Of a DNA stretch of 59,877 nucleotides, positions 35,887 to 45,417 are shown in pieces; the first letter of the stretch is position 1, and the number at the start of each line of letters is the position of its first letter. The DNA is taken from assembly GCA_014239255.1 (NCBI GenBank), contig JAAZZE010000008.1:1-59877 (forward strand), in the 5' to 3' direction. A model generated the notes under the pieces. The model saw only the letters and a program-made list of their open reading frames with translations. It ran no database searches and was not told the origin of the DNA. Source of the DNA: Gammaproteobacteria bacterium. Lineage in GTDB: Bacteria > Pseudomonadota > Gammaproteobacteria > Arenicellales > UBA868. A program made the position numbers and the translations under genes.

Positions 35887-37361
35887 TTAGCGCGCAACTG
35901 CCAGCGCTACAGGTGGTAGTGCCGCTACTGGCGGCGCCGCTGTGCCTGGTCTTGCATCGACCCTTTGCAGCGTGGCTGCTGACACTCGTCGTCAGCGCCA
36001 GCTCGCTACTCGTTTCAGTTGCTCTGCTCGGACAAATACTGGAACAGGGGGTGATCGACTACACCTTCGGCGGCTGGGCGGCACCGTTTGGTATCGCCTA
36101 CCACATCGATTTTGCCAACGCTTACGTATTGTTGATCGTCACAGCGATTAGCACAGTGGTGTCTATCTTTGCCAAGCGCAGTGTCGCCAGTGAAATCGAG
36201 ACGCATAGCCAGGGGCTTTTTTACACCGCCTGGCTGCTCTGCCTGACTGGGCTACTGGGGATCACGATAACCGGGGACGCGTTCAACCTTTTTGTCTTTC
36301 TCGAGATTTCCTCGCTGTCGAGTTACGTACTCATTGCGATGGGGAACGATCGCAAAGCGCTGACGGCGGCCTACCAGTACCTGATCATGGGAACGATCGG
36401 CGCAACTTTTATTCTCATCGGGATCGGCCTTTTGTATATGCTAACCGGCACATTGAACATGCTCGACATGGCACAGCGTTTGGTTGCCGTTTCCGACAGT
36501 CGTACAGCGCGCACGGGTTTTGCTTTTCTAACGGTGGGCCTTGGCCTGAAGATCGCACTGTTCCCACTTCATCTGTGGCTGCCCAATGCCTATGCCTACG
36601 CGCCCTCGGCAGTCAGCGCCTTCCTGGCAGCGACCGCGACCAAAGTGGCTGTCTACGTCCTGCTGCGTTTTATGTTCACCGTTTTCGGCATCGACTTCGC
36701 GCTCGGCGCCATGCCGCTATCTGCTGGGCTGGTCATTCTGGGCTCGGTCGCGGTCCTTTCTGCGTCGACCGTCGCCATATTCCAGCACAACCTGAAGAGA
36801 ATGCTGGCGTACTCCAGCATAGCCCAGATCGGCTACCTGGTACTGGGTGTTAGCCTGGCGACTTCTGCCGGGCTTACCGCCACCCTGCTACATCTTTTCA
36901 ACCATGCGCTGATGAAAGGCGCACTGTTTCTCGCGCTCGGCTGTATTGCCTGGCGGCTGGGCAGTGTGCGCCTGGGAGACCTGGGCGGGCTCGGTTACCG
37001 GATGCCCTGGACCATGGGTGTTTTCGTGATTGGCGGTCTCAGTCTGATCGGCCTGCCACTCACCGCGGGCTTTATCAGTAAGTGGTATCTGGTGCTGGCC
37101 GCTCTGGAACGAGACTGGTGGCCCGTTGTCGTTGTCATCATTGCTGGGTCACTGCTTGCCGTGATCTATGTCTGGCGCGTGATCGAGGCCGCCTACCTTG
37201 GCAAAACCAGCGACGCGGTCAGCGGCGCCGAAGCGCCGCTGTCTATGCTGGTGCCAGCCTGGCTACTGGCTATCGCCAATCTATACTTCGGCATCAATAC
37301 TGAACTCAGCGCGGGTATTGCATCACAGGCCGCCATGGTGCTATTCGGGGGGCAACCATGA
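35883..37361 (+). CDS. mrpD: Mrp antiporter subunit D, first copy
   Basis: NuoM/NuoN/MrpD-type proton-conducting membrane protein, 492 residues and about 14 membrane segments. The key Glu of TM5 is in NLFVFLEISSLSSYVLIA; KIALFPLHLWLPNAYAYAPSAVSAFLAATATKVAVYVLL and LKRMLAYSSIAQIGYLVLG carry the central Lys positions. GTG start overlapping mrpC by 4 bp. One of three such subunits in this cluster. Confidence 0.93.
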   Translation: MISAQLPALQVVVPLLAAPLCLVLHRPFAAWLLTLVVSASSLLVSVALLGQILEQGVIDYTFGGWAAPFGIAYHIDFANAYVLLIVTAISTVVSIFAKRSVASEIETHSQGLFYTAWLLCLTGLLGITITGDAFNLFVFLEISSLSSYVLIAMGNDRKALTAAYQYLIMGTIGATFILIGIGLLYMLTGTLNMLDMAQRLVAVSDSRTARTGFAFLTVGLGLKIALFPLHLWLPNAYAYAPSAVSAFLAATATKVAVYVLLRFMFTVFGIDFALGAMPLSAGLVILGSVAVLSASTVAIFQHNLKRMLAYSSIAQIGYLVLGVSLATSAGLTATLLHLFNHALMKGALFLALGCIAWRLGSVRLGDLGGLGYRMPWTMGVFVIGGLSLIGLPLTAGFISKWYLVLAALERDWWPVVVVIIAGSLLAVIYVWRVIEAAYLGKTSDAVSGAEAPLSMLVPAWLLAIANLYFGINTELSAGIASQAAMVLFGGQP

Positions 37362-38809
37362 GCAACTCGATGCTACTACTGATCGTACTGACACCGTTTA
37401 TCGGCGCCGGGCTGATTGTTGTCACCGGCAACCGACCCAATCTACGTGAAACGATTAGCGTTGCAACTGGCCTATTACTGCTGGCGGAGGTTGTTTCACT
37501 GGCGCCGGACGTACTGACTGGCGAAACCCCTGGACTGCTGCTGGCTATACCAGTACCTGGAGTGCCCCTGGCACTTGAGGTTGAGCCATTGGGACTCCTC
37601 TTTGCACTGATTGCCTCGTCACTGTGGATTGTCACGACGATCTATGCCATTGGCTACATGCGTAGCCACAATGAAGCTCACCAGACTCGCTTCTATGCGT
37701 TTTTCGCCATCGCGATCGGTGCCACTATGGGAATCGCCCTGGCGCAAAACCTGTTTACGCTATTCCTTTTTTACGAATTGCTGACAGTCTCGACCTATCC
37801 ACTTGTCACCCATGCCGGTACGCCAGAGGCACGTCGTGGTGGGCGGGTATATCTGGGTATCCTGATGGGCACCTCCATGGGTTTTTTGTTGCTGGCGGTG
37901 ATCTGGACCTGGCAATTAACCGGCACAACCGGCTTTAAGGCAGGCGGCATCCTTGCGGGACAGGCTTCACCGCTGGTCGTCGGGATTCTCTATGCACTCT
38001 TCGCCTTTGGTATCGGCAAAGCCGCACTGATGCCCTTCCATCGGTGGCTACCGGCCGCGATGGTTGCCCCCACCCCGGTAAGCGCACTGTTACACGCCGT
38101 TGCAGTGGTAAAAGCGGGTGTTTTTGCCATTCTCAAAGTCACGGTCTATATCTTTGGCATCGATCTGGTCGGGGGCAGTACAACCAGCACAGCCCTTTTA
38201 TGGGTGGCAGCGTTGACTATTATCGGCGCCTCACTTATCGCGCTGTACCAGGACAATCTTAAACGCCGTCTGGCTTATTCCACCATCAGCCAATTGTCCT
38301 ATGTGGTCCTTGGTGCAGTGCTGGCCAACGCGGCCAGTATTTCTGGCGCGGCCGTGCATATCGCTACCCACGCGGTCGGTAAGATCACCTTGTTTTTCTG
38401 CGCCGGCGCAATTCTGGTGGCTGCCCACAAGACCCGGGTCAGTGAACTCGATGGGCTCGGTCGGCAAATGCCGCTCACCATGGGAGCCTTCCTGATCGCC
38501 AGTCTCAGCATCGCTGGGTTGCCACCGATGGGTGGCTTATGGGGAAAATGGTATCTCGCACTCGGAGCGCTTGATGCGGGCTACGGCATACTGGTCGGCG
38601 TTCTGATGCTGAGCACACTGCTAAACATCGCTTACCTTCTGCCGATTCCGTTGCGAGCTTTTTTTGGCCAATCGTCTAAAACCGCGGTGCAGTTCAGCGA
38701 GGCCCCATTACCTTGCCTGGTGGCCATTGGCATAACCACGGCGGCCTGTATCACGCTCTTTTTCTTTCCCGGCCCAGTTTACCAACTGGCAAGCATGCTG
38801 ATTCCTTGA
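37358..38809 (+). CDS. Mrp-type proton-conducting subunit, second copy
   Basis: 483 residues of the same NuoM/MrpD family. The TM5 Glu is in NLFTLFLFYELLTVSTYPLVTH. KAALMPFHRWLPAAMVAPTPVSALLHAVAVVKAGVFAILK and LKRRLAYSTISQLSYVVLG are the half-channel motifs, with His in ATHAVGKITLFFCAGA. It overlaps the first D copy by 4 bp. It differs clearly from that copy, so the pair is an old divergence and not a recent duplication. Confidence 0.92.
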   Translation: MSNSMLLLIVLTPFIGAGLIVVTGNRPNLRETISVATGLLLLAEVVSLAPDVLTGETPGLLLAIPVPGVPLALEVEPLGLLFALIASSLWIVTTIYAIGYMRSHNEAHQTRFYAFFAIAIGATMGIALAQNLFTLFLFYELLTVSTYPLVTHAGTPEARRGGRVYLGILMGTSMGFLLLAVIWTWQLTGTTGFKAGGILAGQASPLVVGILYALFAFGIGKAALMPFHRWLPAAMVAPTPVSALLHAVAVVKAGVFAILKVTVYIFGIDLVGGSTTSTALLWVAALTIIGASLIALYQDNLKRRLAYSTISQLSYVVLGAVLANAASISGAAVHIATHAVGKITLFFCAGAILVAAHKTRVSELDGLGRQMPLTMGAFLIASLSIAGLPPMGGLWGKWYLALGALDAGYGILVGVLMLSTLLNIAYLLPIPLRAFFGQSSKTAVQFSEAPLPCLVAIGITTAACITLFFFPGPVYQLASMLIP

Positions 38810-38816
38810 GGCTCCG

Positions 38817-39068
38817 ATGAACGACAAGGTTCATATCTTTGACAAACCGCAAAACGTACGGCGGGTGCTGTGGGCACTGGTCGCTGTGTGTATCGTCACC
38901 ATCGGTGCCGATTTTGTTTACCACCGCCACATCGTGCACCCCTGGGAAGGGGTATGGGGCTTTTATGCCTTTTATGGTTTTGTTGCCTGCGTGGTGCTGG
39001 TGCTGGTTGCCAAGGAGATGCGCAAGTTGCTGATGCGCGCCGAGGATTACTACAATCGTGATGGTTGA
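38817..39068 (+). CDS. small two-TM protein of the Mrp cluster
   Basis: 83 residues with two membrane segments (LWALVAVCIVTIGADFVYHRH and FYAFYGFVACVVLVLVAKEM), then a basic and acidic tail ending in YYNRDG. It lies 7 bp after the second D-type gene and overlaps the third by 11 bp, so it belongs to the operon. A helper or assembly role is inferred; the family name is not known to me. Confidence 0.8.
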   Translation: MNDKVHIFDKPQNVRRVLWALVAVCIVTIGADFVYHRHIVHPWEGVWGFYAFYGFVACVVLVLVAKEMRKLLMRAEDYYNRDG

Positions 39069-40749
39069 ACTGCCGCCTTTTGTGCTTTTCTACCTGGCGG
39101 CACTGGCGGCTGCGGTGCTGCCGCGGCGTGCACGCCAAGTAGTCATGCTGGCCGTGCCACTGGTCGGCGGACTCATGCTGATGAATCTCACCCCAGATCT
39201 TCTGCTGCGTGTCGCCTTCATGGATCTGTACCTAGAGCCACTTCGCGTTGATAAGTTAAGCATCCTGTTTGGCATCCTGTTTCACATCGGCGCATTTATC
39301 GGCATTGTCTTCTCGCTACACGTTGAAGACCGTAACCAACATGTTGCAGCGCTGCTGTACGCCGGCAGTGCAATCGGGGCGGTATTCGCCGGCGACCTTT
39401 TGACCTTGTTCTTGTTCTGGGAAATGCTGGCCCTGACCTCGGCGTTTCTGATCTTCGCCAACCGCACCGATCGTGCCTGGGGTGCCGGCATGCGTTACCT
39501 TGTGATCCAGGTGCTATCGGGCGTGCTACTGCTCGCCGGAGCGCTGATGCTGTATCGGCACAGCGGCTCGCTGGCCTTTAACCATATCGGTTTGAATGGT
39601 GCGGGAAGCTTCCTGATCTTTATCGCCTTTGGCATCAAGTGCGCCTTTCCCCTGCTGCATAACTGGCTCACAGATGCCTACCCCGAAGCCACCCCGACCG
39701 GCACGGTTTTTCTCAGTGCATTTACCACTAAGGTCGCGGTCTACGCTCTGGCGCGTGGCTTTGCTGGCACCGAGGCACTGGTCTACATCGGTGCGACCAT
39801 GACCTGTTTTCCGATTTTTTACGCCGTGATTGAAAACGATCTGCGCCGCGTACTCGCCTACAGCATGATCAACCAGATCGGCTTTATGGTCGTGGGCATT
39901 GGCCTGGGTACGGCGCTGGCTATGAATGGTGCGATCGCTCACGCCTTTAACGATGTGATCTTTAAAGGCCTTCTGATGATGTCGATGGGTGCGGTACTGC
40001 ACATGACCGGACGCATCAATGGCTCTGATCTGGGCGGGCTGTACAAAAGCATGCCTGTTACCGCCGGCCTGTGCATTGTCGGCGCAGCATCGATCTCGGC
40101 CTTTCCGCTTTTCAGCGGCTTCGTCAGCAAATCCATGGTTATGGTCGCGGTGTTGGAAGAAGGCCACCCGGGGGTCTGGCTGGCACTGCTATTCGCATCG
40201 GCAGGTGTATTTCACCATGCCGGCATCAAAATTCCTTTTTTCGCTTTTTTCTCCCACGACAGTGGTATCAGGACTACCGAGCCACCGCTAAACATGCTGG
40301 CCGCAATGGGTCTGGCGGCTGTGCTATGCGTCTTTATCGGCTGTTATCCGTGGGCGCTTTATGAACTGCTGCCATTTTCGATGAGCTATGCGCCTTTCGA
40401 CGGCAGCCATATACTGGCGCAGATCCAGTTACTGGTTTTTTCAGCCGCTGCGTTTGCCTGGCTTAAGGTTTCAGGGATTTACCCGCCTGAACTGCGCTCC
40501 ACCAATATTGATGTCGAGTGGCTGTATCGCCGACTGGCGCCACGCTGGGTGCGCCACTGCACTCAAGGATTAAGCACCGTCAGCGACAGGCTGGGCCAGG
40601 CCACACAAACCGCCAGCCGTGGCGTGATGCGCTCGGTCGTGCGTCACTATGGCCCGGAGGGGACTCTGGCGCGATCCTGGCCAACCGGCTCGATGGTATT
40701 GTGGGTGGCGGTGCTGCTCGCGGCGAGCCTGATACTGTACTACTTGTAA
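39058..40749 (+). CDS. Mrp-type proton-conducting subunit, third copy
   Basis: 563 residues, NuoL/MrpA/MrpD family, about 14 membrane segments plus a C-terminal extension of about 90 residues with amphipathic sequence and a last membrane helix (SMVLWVAVLLAASLILYYL). The TM5 Glu is in LLTLFLFWEMLALTSAFLIF. FGIKCAFPLLHNWLTDAYPEATPTGTVFLSAFTTKVAVYAL and LRRVLAYSMINQIGFMVVG carry the channel Lys and neighbours. The start is GTG 39058 or the next ATG at 39061. Last gene of the operon. The C-terminal extension may tie it to the complex, as in NuoL. Confidence 0.9.
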   Translation: MMVELPPFVLFYLAALAAAVLPRRARQVVMLAVPLVGGLMLMNLTPDLLLRVAFMDLYLEPLRVDKLSILFGILFHIGAFIGIVFSLHVEDRNQHVAALLYAGSAIGAVFAGDLLTLFLFWEMLALTSAFLIFANRTDRAWGAGMRYLVIQVLSGVLLLAGALMLYRHSGSLAFNHIGLNGAGSFLIFIAFGIKCAFPLLHNWLTDAYPEATPTGTVFLSAFTTKVAVYALARGFAGTEALVYIGATMTCFPIFYAVIENDLRRVLAYSMINQIGFMVVGIGLGTALAMNGAIAHAFNDVIFKGLLMMSMGAVLHMTGRINGSDLGGLYKSMPVTAGLCIVGAASISAFPLFSGFVSKSMVMVAVLEEGHPGVWLALLFASAGVFHHAGIKIPFFAFFSHDSGIRTTEPPLNMLAAMGLAAVLCVFIGCYPWALYELLPFSMSYAPFDGSHILAQIQLLVFSAAAFAWLKVSGIYPPELRSTNIDVEWLYRRLAPRWVRHCTQGLSTVSDRLGQATQTASRGVMRSVVRHYGPEGTLARSWPTGSMVLWVAVLLAASLILYYL

Positions 40750-40790
40750 AATCAATTACCGGCAACCTTAATTTATAACGATCCGATCTG

Positions 40791-41483
40791 ATGAATACCC
40801 CTCACCACAATCCAGTCGATGAAGCGATCGCTTCAAGACGGTCGATACGGGCCTTTTTGCCCACACCGGTCGAACAGGCAACGATCCGTGCGATCCTCGC
40901 CACCGCATCGCGAGCGCCCTCAGGTACCAATACCCAACCGTGGCGGGTATATGTCCTAACCGGCAAGGCCTTGACCGGCATCAGTAAAAACATACTGTCG
41001 GTATACAACAATCCGGATGAGGCCGCGCAGCACACTTCTGAATACGCCTATTACCCTAACAAATGGATCTCTCCTTACCTCGAACGCCGGCGCAAAATCG
41101 GCTGGGACCTGTATGGCCTGCTGGGCATCACCAGGGACGACAAGACGGCCATGCACCATCAGCATGGGCGCAACTATGTTTTTTTTGATGCGCCGGTTGG
41201 ACTAATTTTCAGTATAGACAGAGTGCTGGAGAAAGGCAGTTGGCTGGACTACGGTATGTTCCTTCAGAACATCATGGTGGCTGCCCGGGCCCGCGGCCTG
41301 GATACCTGCCCACAAGCGGCCTTTACACCATTTCACCGGGTGATTCATTCGTATCTCAAAATGAATGATAACGAGACTCTGGTGTGTGGTATGTCTTTGG
41401 GCTACGCCGATAACAGCGCGATCGAAAACCGCTTAACGACTGAGCGGGAAGCGGTTGACGACTGGGTCAGTTTTATCGACTGA
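40791..41483 (+). CDS. nitroreductase-family FMN oxidoreductase
   Basis: 230 residues. The FMN-binding N terminus is DEAIASRRSIRAFLPTPVEQATIRAILATASRAPSGTNTQPWRVYVL. The central part has PVGLIFSIDRVLEKGSWLDYGMFLQNIMVAARARGLDTCPQAAF and the C-terminal GMSLGYADNS is the usual NAD(P)H-dependent nitroreductase signature. It should reduce nitro compounds or quinones; the natural substrate is unknown. It stands alone, 41 bp after the Mrp operon, and converges on tdk. Confidence 0.92.
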   Translation: MNTPHHNPVDEAIASRRSIRAFLPTPVEQATIRAILATASRAPSGTNTQPWRVYVLTGKALTGISKNILSVYNNPDEAAQHTSEYAYYPNKWISPYLERRRKIGWDLYGLLGITRDDKTAMHHQHGRNYVFFDAPVGLIFSIDRVLEKGSWLDYGMFLQNIMVAARARGLDTCPQAAFTPFHRVIHSYLKMNDNETLVCGMSLGYADNSAIENRLTTEREAVDDWVSFID

Positions 41484-41490
41484 GTACAGT

Positions 41491-41507
41491 CAGTCCGAAT
41501 GTTTCGG
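41491..41507. terminator. hairpin between convergent nitroreductase and tdk genes
   Basis: GTCCGAA and TTCGGAC form a 7-bp perfect stem with a TGT loop in the 39-bp gap. No T tract follows on either strand, so it could be a weak bidirectional terminator or only an end-protecting hairpin. Confidence 0.4.
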
Positions 41508-41522
41508 ACAGTGGGGTGGCGC

Positions 41523-42110
41523 TCAGTTCACGCTGCCCTGCAGGCTTTCCTTGAAGTGACGCCGGCACATCGAGATATAGGTCTCATTACCACCAATCTG
41601 AATCTGATCACCCGCCCGCATCGGCCTGCCTTTGCCGTCAAAACGCACCGTCATGATGGCTTTACGACCGCAGTGACACACGGTCTTGATCTCACGTAAT
41701 TCGTCTGCCAATGCCAGCAGCAACTTCGCGCCTTCGAACAGTTCTCCAAGAAAATCGGTACGCAACCCATAAGCGAGTACCGGTATATCCAGCGTGTCGA
41801 CGACTTCGGTAAGTTGTCCGACCTGCTGAGCGCTGAGAAACTGAGCTTCATCCACCAGCACACAATGCACCGCTTGCTCCCCACCTTCTCGAACCACCAA
41901 CTGGCGAAGGTCGACTTCGGGACCCACATCGATTGCATCGGCCTCAAGACCGATTCGTGAACGAACCCGGCTTTCCCCTGCCCGATTATCGATGCGCGGT
42001 TTCAGCACTAGCGTATTCATGCCGCGCTCGGCATAGTTGTAGCTCGACTGCAGTAGATTCGTCGTCTTGCCGGCATTCATTGCCGAATAGTAGAAATAGA
42101 GCTTCGCCAC
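41523..42110 (-). CDS. tdk: thymidine kinase
   Basis: Type II thymidine kinase for dTMP salvage, 195 residues. The P-loop is [37 protein letters not shown] is the Walker B region. The zinc site uses CHCGRK and MCRRHF near the C terminus, and the lasso loop is [21 protein letters not shown]. It complements the thyA route seen at 3467. It converges on the nitroreductase gene. Confidence 0.96.
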   Translation of the reverse strand: MAKLYFYYSAMNAGKTTNLLQSSYNYAERGMNTLVLKPRIDNRAGESRVRSRIGLEADAIDVGPEVDLRQLVVREGGEQAVHCVLVDEAQFLSAQQVGQLTEVVDTLDIPVLAYGLRTDFLGELFEGAKLLLALADELREIKTVCHCGRKAIMTVRFDGKGRPMRAGDQIQIGGNETYISMCRRHFKESLQGSVN

Positions 42111-42385
42111 CGTGTTCGCCTGTTCGTTAACACATCAGCGGGGATTGTAGAGCATCACCGGTAGCCTCCCATCACGAAGGATGCCGTGCTGTTCGCCGCT
42201 CTATGTATAACGATACGAGCACGCCAAGAAAAACTGTACTGTGTCCGTGTTTTTGATCAAAGGTGAAGCGTAAATGAAAAAGTTCCCTTATTTATCCTGC
42301 CTGCTTCTTAATTTGCACTACCAACTATTACTGAAGAGGATACTAAGCCGGAGATGATTTCACCCGGGCTAATGGTGGTTTCGCT

Positions 42386-42969
42386 TTGAGCACCACGCTA
42401 CTCACCCTGACGGCCATCTTTTCTATCGCTCGCGATGCTCTTATAAAAGCCGGTGCCAACAAAGAAAATGCGGACGCTGTCGCGACTACTGGTTTTTGAC
42501 ATGGCGACAGCTGCCATAGCCATGGGTGATGTGCATATCGCAGCTCGAGACGGCAGGTCGGTGCCGCCTGGCATGGGCCTTGATGAAAACGGCGAATCAA
42601 CCACTGACCTGGCTGAGATCATCAAAGGCGTGCTTTTACCTTTTGGTGGGCGCAAGGGTTCGCATATGGCGATGATGATCGAACTGCTGGCCGGGCCCCT
42701 TGTGGGCGAAACCGCAAGCTTTGCTTCCAAAAAGCGCGACAGCGGCGATGGCGGCCCACCACAAGGCGGTCAGTTTATCCTGGCGATGAATCCCAAAATT
42801 CTCTCAGGCGGTGTCTGGCAAAAACAAAGTGAAGCATTTATCAAACACCTGGGCCAACTGGATGGGGTGCGTCTACCAGCCGTAGCGTCGCTACCGAAAC
42901 CGGTATGATAAAGGCCCGCGCGAAATAAACAACGCGCTACTGGAGAAAATCAGCGCAAGCATCCAGTAA
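42386..42969 (+). pseudogene. malate/L-lactate dehydrogenase family (Ldh2) gene with internal deletion
   Basis: Three blocks of an Ldh2-type NAD(P)-dependent 2-hydroxyacid dehydrogenase survive in different frames. From TTG 42386, TLLTLTAIFSIARDALIKAGANKENADAVA matches the N-terminal helix. The sequence then jumps to the frame beginning about 42489 with LLVFDMATAAIAMGDVHIAARDG, DENGESTTDLAEIIKGVLLPFGGRKGSHMAMMIELLAGPL, and on to 42908. After a further frame change, GPREINNALLEKISASIQ ends at 42969. About 150 residues of the middle are missing, including most of the substrate site, and two frames are broken. It cannot encode a working enzyme. The rest of the gene is well conserved, so the loss is recent. 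Confidence 0.85.
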
Positions 42970-43031
42970 AGTACATCCTCCTTAGCTTTAATCCGACATA
43001 AAGGTCGTAGCACGATCCCGTCAGTAGTGGC

Positions 43032-43616
43032 TTAGTGGACCTTCTTTGCATAGGCTGTGAAGTCAATCGGCACGTTATTATTGCCCTTGTTGTAACCTTT
43101 GCCCTTGATGTCGTTTTTTGCCGTTATATTCTTGACGGGCACTTTTTTGCCGTCGAGCCATCCAGAAACGGCTACCCTGCTGGAGTTATCGCTGTTGGCG
43201 ATACCCTCGTGCTTATTAAACCGTAAATAAAAGATCGCACTCTCAATTTTGGCACTTGGAGGGATAGAACTAAGGTCAGCACTGAAATGGCCGTTTCTGT
43301 TGCCCCCCACTTTGACGAGGAATCCTTTCCCGCTTTTGACGAATGTCCCCCTACTATGTTTTATGACAAGCTGCACTGAATCAATCAACCACCCGCAGCT
43401 GGAACACGGCATGTAGGTTTGTTTTAATTCCAACTTGAAAACCTTCGAAGAAGTAGTGTCACCGTCACCAGGAATTGGGTCGTCGTTCGAGTCTTCATCG
43501 ACCACGCCCGATGAAGATGCACTGGAAGAGCAATCAAAGGGCCAGCACAACGCATCGGAACAGCCGCTAAGCAGCAGAATCGACAGCAATACACTTGCAC
43601 GAACAAAATATTTCAC
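43032..43616 (-). CDS. lipoprotein, unknown function
   Basis: GTG start at 43616 with AGAGG about 7 nt upstream. The protein is a lipoprotein: residues 1-20 are a signal with the lipobox LLSGC, then a Ser/Asp/Gly-rich linker of about 30 residues. The mature part (about 150 residues) is predicted beta-rich and has Cys in CSSCGW, with KVPVKNITAKNDIKGKG and a YAKKVH tail. Its strand pattern resembles a surface carbohydrate or adhesion (jelly-roll) module, but I cannot name the family. Total 194 residues. It is separated from the Ldh2 remnant and the MttB-type gene by noncoding gaps. Confidence 0.65.
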   Translation of the reverse strand: MKYFVRASVLLSILLLSGCSDALCWPFDCSSSASSSGVVDEDSNDDPIPGDGDTTSSKVFKLELKQTYMPCSSCGWLIDSVQLVIKHSRGTFVKSGKGFLVKVGGNRNGHFSADLSSIPPSAKIESAIFYLRFNKHEGIANSDNSSRVAVSGWLDGKKVPVKNITAKNDIKGKGYNKGNNNVPIDFTAYAKKVH

Positions 43617-43851
43617 GTGGTTGACCTCTGATGTTCCAACAAACTGCGCTGGGCATTCATCCAGCAAGGTTGAAGACTAACGATAATCTTCCAATATGAC
43701 AAACAGCCCGGATAATACCCTAGTCTCCGCAACCAGACTGTCTTTACGCGGGTTCCCCCGTTATCAATGGAATATACTGCCCGAATCCGGATGTCCTCAG
43801 TAATCAATCTGCGCACAATGCTTATCAAAGTTTGAGCAAGTTTGATGAATC

Positions 43852-45417
43852 TTAGAAATCTGTCGGGGAGCCGCCCTCACTTTTGCGTTTTACAACAAAA
43901 GCTTCAAGTTCTTCACGCGCCCCTAAGTCCATGGGGGGTGGCTGATACTGCGCAAGGACTTCCTTGAAAATACGGTTGGCTCGCCCGGGAGTCTCGACGG
44001 CGCCTGCTTGCTCCCAGTTCTCGAAGTTACTCCAATCGGATAGAAACGGACTGTAAAAAGCGCTCTTGTAACGTGACCGCGTATGCTCTGCACCAAGAAA
44101 ATGCCCAGTGGGCCCAACGGCACGAATAGCTTCGAGGGCAAGGTCTTCATCGGTTATGCCGATAGGTTGGTGGTAATAACTCAACTGCTGCAGCAATTCA
44201 CAGTCAATAATGAACTTCTCAAAGCTTGCGCATAGGCCGCCCTCCATCCATCCCGCGGCATGATAAACAATGTTCGCGTTAGCACTGGAGCACGCCCACA
44301 GTGAAGCCGCGCTCTCCCAGGTGGCCTGGGCATCGACACAATTAGCTGCGTTGGCATTAGACGCACGCCAGGGCAGGCCATAGTACCGCGCCATCTGCCC
44401 TGACATCTGCGTGGCGCGTACATATTCAGGTGTTCCAAAAGCGGGTGCTCCTGACTTCATATCTACGTTAGAGGTAAACGATCCGTAGGCGACCGGAACA
44501 CCGGGGCGCACCAGTTGCAGCAGGGTAACCGCCGCCAGACATTCGGCGGTCTGCTGTGCGATTGCTCCTGCCAGCGTAATGGGTGCCATCGCGCCAGCCA
44601 GCGTAAAAGGCGTAATAATGACCAGCTGGTTGTGTCGCGCCAGACGCATGGCACCATCCAGCATAGGCCAATCGTGCTTCAATGGCGAAGAAGAATTGAT
44701 ATTGGTAAACATCCGAGGAGCCTGTTCAAACGTCTCCTGATCCAGGCCCGCCGCAATGCGTACCATAGCCATAGCATCCTCGACACGCTCAACGCCCAGA
44801 GAATAAGCGTGCACCAGCTTGTCTGTCAGTGTCAGCAGGTCGAACAGGCAATCGAGGTGGCGAATCGATGGGTGCAAGTCAACTGGCTCGACCGGGTAAC
44901 CGCCAGTGAAATGAATACACTCGAAACTTTGTGCCAGCTTCAATAGATTCTGGTAATCGGCGCGATTACCGACCCGTCGACCATGATCAAGATCCGAGAC
45001 ATTGGGTGGACTGGAAACCAAACCAAAAGCGGCGTAGGTTCCCCCAAATACAAGCGCGCGGTCTGGATTGCGCGGCGTCATTACGATGCGCTTCGGCGCC
45101 TTGGCCACTTGCTCCATCACCAGGGCACGATCCATGCGCACGGTTACAGAATCCTTTTTTACGTCACAGCCTGACTGGGCGAGAATTTCCCGGGCATCAT
45201 CGTGCAAAAAATCGATGCCAATCTCCTCGAGGATATGCATCGCCGCGTTATGAATTTTGTCGATACCCTCAGCATCCAAAGGCTCAATCGGGGTATCGAG
45301 GTATTGTGGTTGGCCCCAGGGTAACTGGACCAGCCCACGTGCCGGCGCGGTTGTACGACCTTTACGTCGACGAGCAGCGCGTGGCATCGCTGAAGAAGGT
45401 TCAGTGGAATCAGTCAT
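43852..45417 (-). CDS. trimethylamine methyltransferase (MttB) superfamily, non-pyrrolysine type
   Basis: 521 residues of the MttB superfamily, ending with the motif-rich barrel NAANCVDAQATWESAASLWACSSANANIVYHAAGWMEGGLCASFEKFIID near residues 350-400. No in-frame stop is read through, so it lacks pyrrolysine; relatives such as MtgB use glycine betaine or other quaternary amines and need a corrinoid protein and MtaA/MtgA partner. None of these partner genes is next to it. Basic N-terminal residues before the barrel are not conserved. The substrate is unknown. It lies next to the decayed integrative element and would originally have followed moaB (inference). Confidence 0.88.
   Translation of the reverse strand: MTDSTEPSSAMPRAARRRKGRTTAPARGLVQLPWGQPQYLDTPIEPLDAEGIDKIHNAAMHILEEIGIDFLHDDAREILAQSGCDVKKDSVTVRMDRALVMEQVAKAPKRIVMTPRNPDRALVFGGTYAAFGLVSSPPNVSDLDHGRRVGNRADYQNLLKLAQSFECIHFTGGYPVEPVDLHPSIRHLDCLFDLLTLTDKLVHAYSLGVERVEDAMAMVRIAAGLDQETFEQAPRMFTNINSSSPLKHDWPMLDGAMRLARHNQLVIITPFTLAGAMAPITLAGAIAQQTAECLAAVTLLQLVRPGVPVAYGSFTSNVDMKSGAPAFGTPEYVRATQMSGQMARYYGLPWRASNANAANCVDAQATWESAASLWACSSANANIVYHAAGWMEGGLCASFEKFIIDCELLQQLSYYHQPIGITDEDLALEAIRAVGPTGHFLGAEHTRSRYKSAFYSPFLSDWSNFENWEQAGAVETPGRANRIFKEVLAQYQPPPMDLGAREELEAFVVKRKSEGGSPTDF

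Noticed and set aside
44515-44946. Long plus-strand frame opposite the MttB-family gene
   Set aside because: It is a shadow of the well-supported minus-strand gene with no family pattern.
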